Both the position numbers and the translations under genes were made by a program. A model generated the notes under the pieces. It was given only the letters and a program-made list of their open reading frames with translations. It was not told the DNA's origin and did not search any database. Shown here one piece after another: positions 59,092 through 64,000 of a stretch of 64,000 bases of DNA. The DNA is from Verrucomicrobiota bacterium (GTDB lineage: Bacteria > Verrucomicrobiota > Verrucomicrobiia > Limisphaerales > J093): contig JAOSKK010000012.1 in NCBI GenBank assembly GCA_027493615.1, positions 496,001 to 560,000 of the forward strand, given 5' to 3'. The stretch's first letter is position 1, and every line of letters starts with the position of its first letter.

Positions 59092-60533
59092 GGCCGGGTG
59101 AGAGACATGGCGCAGGAGTCTCCCGGGCCGGTCGCAGCCTATTGGGAAGGCTCGAAGACCGACGTCGCCCATCCCAAAGGATCCCGGTACGGCTGACCTC
59201 CCGCGCCAGGCCGACCCGATTCCCCGGCGAAGTCGGCCGAATCCGAACCCGAATCCGAAACGGCGGGCGCCCACTACAGCCGATCCGGTATCCCCCAATC
59301 CCGAGGCCGCAGCCGCCGAGCCGGCTTCCCCCGCCCTCGGAGTTCCCAGGCACTTCCCCGGACCCGACGCCCACCGCCGAGTCACCCGCCGCCGAATCGC
59401 CCGCTGCCGAAGGCGGCTATCCGGCGTACCCGGGCGGGGTGAGCGCTGCGGGGTCGGCCGAAACGGACTTCGCGTCCCCCGCTTCGACGCCCGCCGCTTA
59501 TGCACCGCCCGCCGTGCCCGCCCACCGTTCGCGGCGAGCCACGCCGCTCGAAGAGGAAGCGGAGGACGAAGAGGAGGAGGGCGGCGGTCCCGTCAAGCCG
59601 TTCCTCGACCACCTCGAGGATCTGCGCTGGACGCTCCTGAAAGTGATTTCGTCGATTCTGCTGGGAACGTTGGTCTGCCTGGTGGCGAGCGACAAGCTGG
59701 TAGCCTTCCTGATGTGGCCCCTCAAGCATGCCCAACGCATGCTGCCCGCCTCCCGCCAGAAGATCCCGCTGATGCTGGGGACGAATGAGCTGGCCAAGAT
59801 CACGCTGGGTTCGGTCGGAGTGCCTGCGAACCTCTCGAACCGGGTGACGGCGTTGACGCTGACGCCGGTGCCGCTGGGGTCGAACCACGTCCTAGCCCTC
59901 CAGTACCAGACCTCGGACCTGCCGGCGGACTGGGATCCGAACATGGTGGTCCTGAAGAACTACGGACCGATCAGCGCCTTCATGGTGGCCCTGAAGCTCG
60001 CGGTGTATGGCGGGCTGGTCATCGCCTCGCCCTTCGTCATCTTCTTCATCGGCCAGTTCGTGCTCCCTGCGTTGAAGGTGCGGGAGAAGGCGTTCATCTA
60101 CCGGGTGGCAGGGTTTGGCAGCATCCTGTTCTTTGCCGGACTCGCTTTCTGCTATCTCCTGATCGTGCAGGTCGCCTTGATGGCCTCGGTCCAGTTCTCG
60201 CAGTGGATGGGGTTCGGGGCGGACGAATGGCGGGCGGAGGACTACGTGAGTTTCGTCTCCAAGTTCATGCTGGGGATGGGGCTCAGCTTCCAGTTGCCGC
60301 TGGTGATCCTGACCATGGTGAAGGTCGGTTTCGTGGACCACGAGATGCTGGCCAAGTACCGCGCGTACTTCATTGTCGGCAACCTCATCGTTTCCGCGGT
60401 TGTGACCCCGTCGGGCGATCCCCTCACCATGGTGCTCATGGCCCTGCCGCTCCAACTGCTGTACGAAGGCTCGCTCCTGATCGCGCGGCGCTGGGCCCGG
60501 CAGGAACGCGAGCGCGAGGCCGCCGAGGGGTGA
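59088..60533 (+). CDS. tatC: Sec-independent translocase TatC, N-terminus uncertain
   Basis: The conserved core starts near 59595 with [20 protein letters not shown] and contains six helices, including [60 protein letters not shown] and [20 protein letters not shown]. The first periplasmic loop is enlarged (about 90 residues, [20 protein letters not shown] to [10 protein letters not shown]). Upstream the frame is open to 59088, but that 500-base stretch is a Pro/Ala/Glu-rich, frame-ambiguous region with no homology. An ATG at 59107 with GAGAG upstream lies in another frame ([20 protein letters not shown]) and may be the true start with frameshifts between. Confidence 0.88.
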   Translation: MRPGERHGAGVSRAGRSLLGRLEDRRRPSQRIPVRLTSRARPTRFPGEVGRIRTRIRNGGRPLQPIRYPPIPRPQPPSRLPPPSEFPGTSPDPTPTAESPAAESPAAEGGYPAYPGGVSAAGSAETDFASPASTPAAYAPPAVPAHRSRRATPLEEEAEDEEEEGGGPVKPFLDHLEDLRWTLLKVISSILLGTLVCLVASDKLVAFLMWPLKHAQRMLPASRQKIPLMLGTNELAKITLGSVGVPANLSNRVTALTLTPVPLGSNHVLALQYQTSDLPADWDPNMVVLKNYGPISAFMVALKLAVYGGLVIASPFVIFFIGQFVLPALKVREKAFIYRVAGFGSILFFAGLAFCYLLIVQVALMASVQFSQWMGFGADEWRAEDYVSFVSKFMLGMGLSFQLPLVILTMVKVGFVDHEMLAKYRAYFIVGNLIVSAVVTPSGDPLTMVLMALPLQLLYEGSLLIARRWARQEREREAAEG

Positions 60534-60594
60534 AAGCCCGGTCTGTCGTGCGACCCGCCATCCGCCGGCGATCGCCCCGGCGGGCCTCCGCCGG

Positions 60595-61751
60595 ATGAAA
60601 ACCCTGCACCTCTATCTCACCCGCCAGGTGCTGGCTTCGCTGGGCCTGACCCTGGCCGTGTTCACGTTCGTGTTGCTCCTGGGCAACCTCCTCAAGGAAA
60701 TCCTCGAACTCCTCGTCAACCGCCAGGCGACGCTGCTGACGATCCTGCAAGCCCTCGCGTACCTCATCCCCTTCGTGATGGTGTTCGCGCTGCCCATGGC
60801 CCTGCTCACCTCGACCCTGCTGGTGTTCGGCCGTTTCAGCGCGGACCAGGAACTCACCGCCGCCCGGGCGGGGGCATCAGCCTCCTTGCCTTGAGCGGCC
60901 CGATCCTCCTGCTGAGCGTCTTCCTATGCGGCCTGAGCGCCTGGTTCAACCTCCAGCTCGGTCCCCAGTGGCGCATGGCTTACAAGGAGCTCCTCTTCCG
61001 CATCGGCAAGGAACGCCCCACCGCCCTCCTGCAGGAGAATCAATTCGTCCGCCTCGCCCGGCACTACATCATCTATGTTGGGGGCGTGGATGGACCGAAC
61101 CTGCGGCATCTGGTCGTCTATCAAATGGAGACCAACGCCCCACCCCCGGTCCCCGACGCTCCGCCCACCGAGAACGGCGAACCAGCCCCCGCCACCCCAC
61201 CCGCCGCGCCCCGCGTCGAAACGATCTTCTCGGCCCCACGCGCCACGCTGACCCTGGACACGACCAACCAGGTGCTGCAGCTCGAAATGGCCGAGGTCGA
61301 GGTGGTGAACGTGGCCTCCTGGCAGCCCGCTCATCTCAGCAGCATGGTCCTGCCGCTCCCGGTCGACCTGTCGCGTCCCACCCTGGGAAACCCACCGCTC
61401 ACCGACATGACGATGGGAGAACTGCTGGGCATGTACTACGAGTTGCGCCATCTGGGGGTGGACGTCACGCCCGTGGTGGTGCAGATGCACCGCCAGGTGG
61501 CGTTCTCGTTTGCCTGCCTGGGCTTCACGCTCGTGGGCATCCCCCTCGCCGTGCGCGCGCATCGGCGCGAAACCAGTGCCGGCGTCGGCATCGCCCTCGG
61601 GCTGGTCGTGGTTTACCACGGGTTTGTGGTGCTGGCCCAAGCCTGGCAGACGTACCCCGACCGCCATCCGCACCTGATTTTGTGGGTGCCGAATCTTCTG
61701 TTCTACGGGCTGGGCGCCTGGCTCCTCTGGCGGGCCAACCGACGCGGCTGA
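60595..61751 (+). CDS. LptF/LptG-type (YjgP/YjgQ) permease (one frameshift)
   Basis: This lipopolysaccharide-transport permease has an N-terminal half [20 protein letters not shown] and [20 protein letters not shown], then [16 protein letters not shown]. One G is missing near 60871, after which the frame continues [21 protein letters not shown] periplasmic jellyroll region with a Pro-rich insert follows. The final helices ([52 protein letters not shown]) are typical of the family. The corrected length is about 386 residues. LptF and LptG cannot be separated from sequence alone. Confidence 0.85.
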
Positions 61752-61791
61752 GCTGGCTTTCGCGACGGGCCGCCGTATGCTCGCGGCACCC

Positions 61792-64000
61792 ATGAGCACG
61801 CGCATACCCTCCCGGCGGCAAACCCGCCGCCTCGCGTCGTTCCTCGCCTTTGTCCTGTTTGCCGACGCCACGCCCGTTTCAAGCCGGGCAGACGCTGCGG
61901 ACGCCGCGGCGCCAGGACCGAACGAGGCGTCGATTCTCACCGGTTGCACGGCGGGTGATCTGGTGGCCACGTTCCGGCGCGCCGCGGGTGGGATTGAACT
62001 CGAGTCCCTGCAGGACGTCCGCACGCAGTCGCGGCTGGCAGGCAGCGGGGCGCCCCTGTTCCAACTGGTCGTGCGCCACGTGGCCACGCGGCACGAACGG
62101 ATCCTGACGGCCGCCACTGGTTGGCGCGACTTCGGCATGGAACGTTCCGACGGCGCGCTGCAATTCCGCTGGGCCGACCCACTCGAGGGTGGCCCGCTGG
62201 GTGTCACCGTCCGCACCTCGGCAGTTCCGGATGCGGATCAGAGCGCGCTGCGCTGGACCCTTCGCGTCGACAACGAGAGCACGGTCTGGACCGTGCGCCG
62301 CGTGGTGTTTCCCCTGCTCGATCTGGCGGACCCGGGCGAGGAGGGCGTGATTCTGTTCCCGCGCGGGCCCGGTGAACTCCAGCGCGGCGTGTGGCAGCGC
62401 GACTTCCACTATCGCGGCAATTACCCCGATGGGTGGTGCTCGATGCAGTTCCTGGCCGCCTACCGCGAGGGGCCCTCGCCCTCGGGGCTGTACGTCGGGC
62501 TCCATGACCCGTGGGGCAGCACGAAGCACCTCGAGTTCAAGAGCACGCCCGCCGCCCGGACGGTGCGGCTGGCCGTGGAAGTGCCCGCCCCGGACCTGAC
62601 CCGGCCGGGCAACGACTTCGTGACCAGCGGCGAGGTCGTGTGGCAACTCCTGCGCGGGGACTGGTTCGACGCCGCCCGGATCTACCGGGCGTGGGCGGAG
62701 CGGGAAGCGCGCTGGTGGCCGGCCCTCGATCCACGGGAAGGACGTCGTGACACCCCGCGCTGGATGCGCGAGCTGAGCGCGTGGGTGATGACGGGTGGGG
62801 CTCCGGAGGCGTGCCAGCCGGCCGTCACCGCGTTCCGCGAGGCGCTGGGCCTGCCGGTGGGATTCCATTGGTACAACTGGCACCAGATCCCCTTCGACAA
62901 CGACTATCCTCACTACTTCCCGACCAAGCCCGGTTTCGCCGCGACGGTGGCGGAGTTGCAGGCCGCGGAGGTGTTCGTCATGCCGTACATCAACGGCCGG
63001 CTCTGGGACACGAAAGACCGCGGCGCGGAAGACTTCGAGTTCACCCGCGTGGCCCGGCCCGCGGCGACCAAGCAGGAGAACGGTGAGCCTTTCGTTGAAC
63101 GCTACGGCAGCCAGGAGACCAACGGGGCACCGGTCACCCTCGCCGTGATGTGCCCGACCACGCCCCTCTGGCAGGAGCGTGTGCGCACGATCGTGCGGCG
63201 CCTGCAGCAGGAGGAGGGCACGCGCGGCGTGTACATCGACCAGATCGCGGCGGCGGCACCCACCTTGTGCACGGACGCGACCCATGGTCATCCGCTCGGG
63301 GGTGGGCATTGGTGGACGGAAGGCTACTGGGCGTTGCTCGACGCGATCCGGCGCGAGATGCCGTCCGACCGGATGCTCACGACGGAATGCAATGGCGAGC
63401 CGTTCCTCCGGTGGTTTGACGGTTACCTCACCTGGCACTGGCAACACCACGGCCAGGTGCCCGCCTTCCCCGCGGTCTACGGCGGCACGATCCAGATGTT
63501 CGGTCGCGCGTATCGTGGCGGGCCGACCCAAGCCCAGGCCCTGCGCATGAAGGCCGGCCAGCAACTCGTGTTCGGCGAGCAGATCGGGTGGTTCGACCCG
63601 GCCCAGGCTGGCGCCGCGCCCAACCGCGAGTTCGTCCACCAACTCATCCACGCCCGCTGGAACCACCGGCGCTACTTCTACGCGGGCGAGATGGCGCGTC
63701 CGCCGCGGCTCACAGGCGAGATCCCGGACGTGACCGCGGACTGGCAATGGTCGGGAGAATGGCCCGTCACCACCCCGGCCGTCCTCGCGGGGGCGTGGCG
63801 ACTGCCGGCGGAGGACCGTGCCCTGCTCCTGTTCGTGAATGTCAGCGAAGCCCCGGTCCGGTTCGCCTTCCCGTTTGACCCGGCCGTGTACGGCCTGAGG
63901 CGCGAAGGGCTGCAACGCGCGGTGACGCTGGCGGGTCAACCCGCGACGGAACCCGCGCCGTTCGTCCCTGCTGGCAGCGAAGAGATCCTGTTGCCCGCGT
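61792..64000 (+). CDS. DUF6259-type glycoside-hydrolase-like secreted protein (partial)
   Basis: ATG at 61792 is followed by a basic N-terminus and hydrophobic stretch (LASFLAFVLFADA). The frame is open to the right edge, giving at least 736 residues. A beta-sandwich region (ALRWTLRVDNESTVWTVRRV, EEGVILFPRGPGELQRGVWQ) precedes a TIM-barrel-like region: LPVGFHWYNWHQIPFDNDYP, AEVFVMPYINGRLWDTKDRG, EEGTRGVYIDQIAAAAPTLC and DRMLTTECNGEPFLRWFDGY. The Asp in VYIDQIA and Glu in TTECNG are candidate catalytic residues. This layout matches the DUF6259 proteins of Verrucomicrobiota and Planctomycetota. The start lies 40 bases after the permease stop. Confidence 0.75.
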   Translation, partial: MSTRIPSRRQTRRLASFLAFVLFADATPVSSRADAADAAAPGPNEASILTGCTAGDLVATFRRAAGGIELESLQDVRTQSRLAGSGAPLFQLVVRHVATRHERILTAATGWRDFGMERSDGALQFRWADPLEGGPLGVTVRTSAVPDADQSALRWTLRVDNESTVWTVRRVVFPLLDLADPGEEGVILFPRGPGELQRGVWQRDFHYRGNYPDGWCSMQFLAAYREGPSPSGLYVGLHDPWGSTKHLEFKSTPAARTVRLAVEVPAPDLTRPGNDFVTSGEVVWQLLRGDWFDAARIYRAWAEREARWWPALDPREGRRDTPRWMRELSAWVMTGGAPEACQPAVTAFREALGLPVGFHWYNWHQIPFDNDYPHYFPTKPGFAATVAELQAAEVFVMPYINGRLWDTKDRGAEDFEFTRVARPAATKQENGEPFVERYGSQETNGAPVTLAVMCPTTPLWQERVRTIVRRLQQEEGTRGVYIDQIAAAAPTLCTDATHGHPLGGGHWWTEGYWALLDAIRREMPSDRMLTTECNGEPFLRWFDGYLTWHWQHHGQVPAFPAVYGGTIQMFGRAYRGGPTQAQALRMKAGQQLVFGEQIGWFDPAQAGAAPNREFVHQLIHARWNHRRYFYAGEMARPPRLTGEIPDVTADWQWSGEWPVTTPAVLAGAWRLPAEDRALLLFVNVSEAPVRFAFPFDPAVYGLRREGLQRAVTLAGQPATEPAPFVPAGSEEILLPA

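Overview
The window is a G+C-rich bacterial chromosome segment that looks like Verrucomicrobiota, probably the Limisphaerales/Pedosphaerales side. This is inferred from gene content: two DUF1080 proteins, DUF4838-like and DUF6259-like carbohydrate proteins, a planctomycete/verrucomicrobial-style ECF sigma factor, MoxR/DUF58/VWA operons, a TolQ-TolR-TonB-TolB-Pal operon, and many short dispersed repeats. No rRNA, tRNA or CRISPR array was found. A dominant technical feature is that at least half of the genes are split by single-base indels, mostly a missing G or C in a homopolymer run. Restoring one base repeatedly joins two conserved halves, so these are treated as broken reads of single genes, not as pseudogenes.

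Layout. 1-3.5 kb (-): DUF4838-type glycosidase-like protein with a C-terminal fibronectin-III-like region, running off the left edge. 3.6-11.6 kb: rpmE, terminator, prfA, a HAD phosphatase, an Rsm22-like methyltransferase, a DUF1080 protein (-), TrpB2, an outer-membrane SphA-like barrel and an alpha/beta hydrolase. 11.7-13.9 kb: GspE/PilB ATPase (-), a small PLAT-like protein and an FmdB zinc ribbon. 13.9-26.7 kb: a MoxR-DUF58-VWA operon containing an iron-type ABC substrate-binding protein and permease plus an NHL lipoprotein. 26.7-27.1 kb: cutA.

27.0-33.6 kb (-): a compact non-ribosomal peptide cassette. It has a synthetase with the order A-PCP-C-PCP-TE and a hand-read valine signature, then an Sfp-type phosphopantetheinyl transferase, a nucleotidyltransferase and a 73-residue protein with overlapping genes. 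33.8-41.8 kb: GH16 (-), metY-like sulfhydrylase, ECF sigma factor and partner, a DegT aminotransferase (-), and hflK-hflC. 41.9-43.9 kb: an IS1634-like insertion sequence with perfect 21-bp ends. 43.9-47.2 kb (-): a small lipoprotein and a TonB-dependent receptor. 47.4-51.5 kb: two FtsX permeases and a PBP4-type DD-peptidase. 51.5-54.7 kb: a second DUF1080 protein (-) and a coupled AlbA_2/HATPase-ParA pair. 54.8-61.8 kb: an envelope operon tolQ-tolR-tolA/tonB-tolB-pal-tatA-tatC-lptF/G. 61.8 kb to the right edge: a DUF6259 protein.

Repeats form a second layer. They comprise a palindromic family with arms like GTAGGCGCCGACGTGAGG (four loci), a second inverted-repeat family built on TTGGAGTGCG (two loci in opposite orientation), tandem arrays with the core GGTGCGGGCATCCTGCCTGC, composite heptamer arrays at three loci, and an octamer array. 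Two of these arrays lie inside coding sequence without breaking it: one in the substrate-binding protein and one in the NRPS adenylation domain.

The genes suggest an aerobic or facultative Gram-negative polysaccharide degrader with a large cell-envelope apparatus and a small peptide natural product. All family assignments come from reading motifs by eye; no database search was run.
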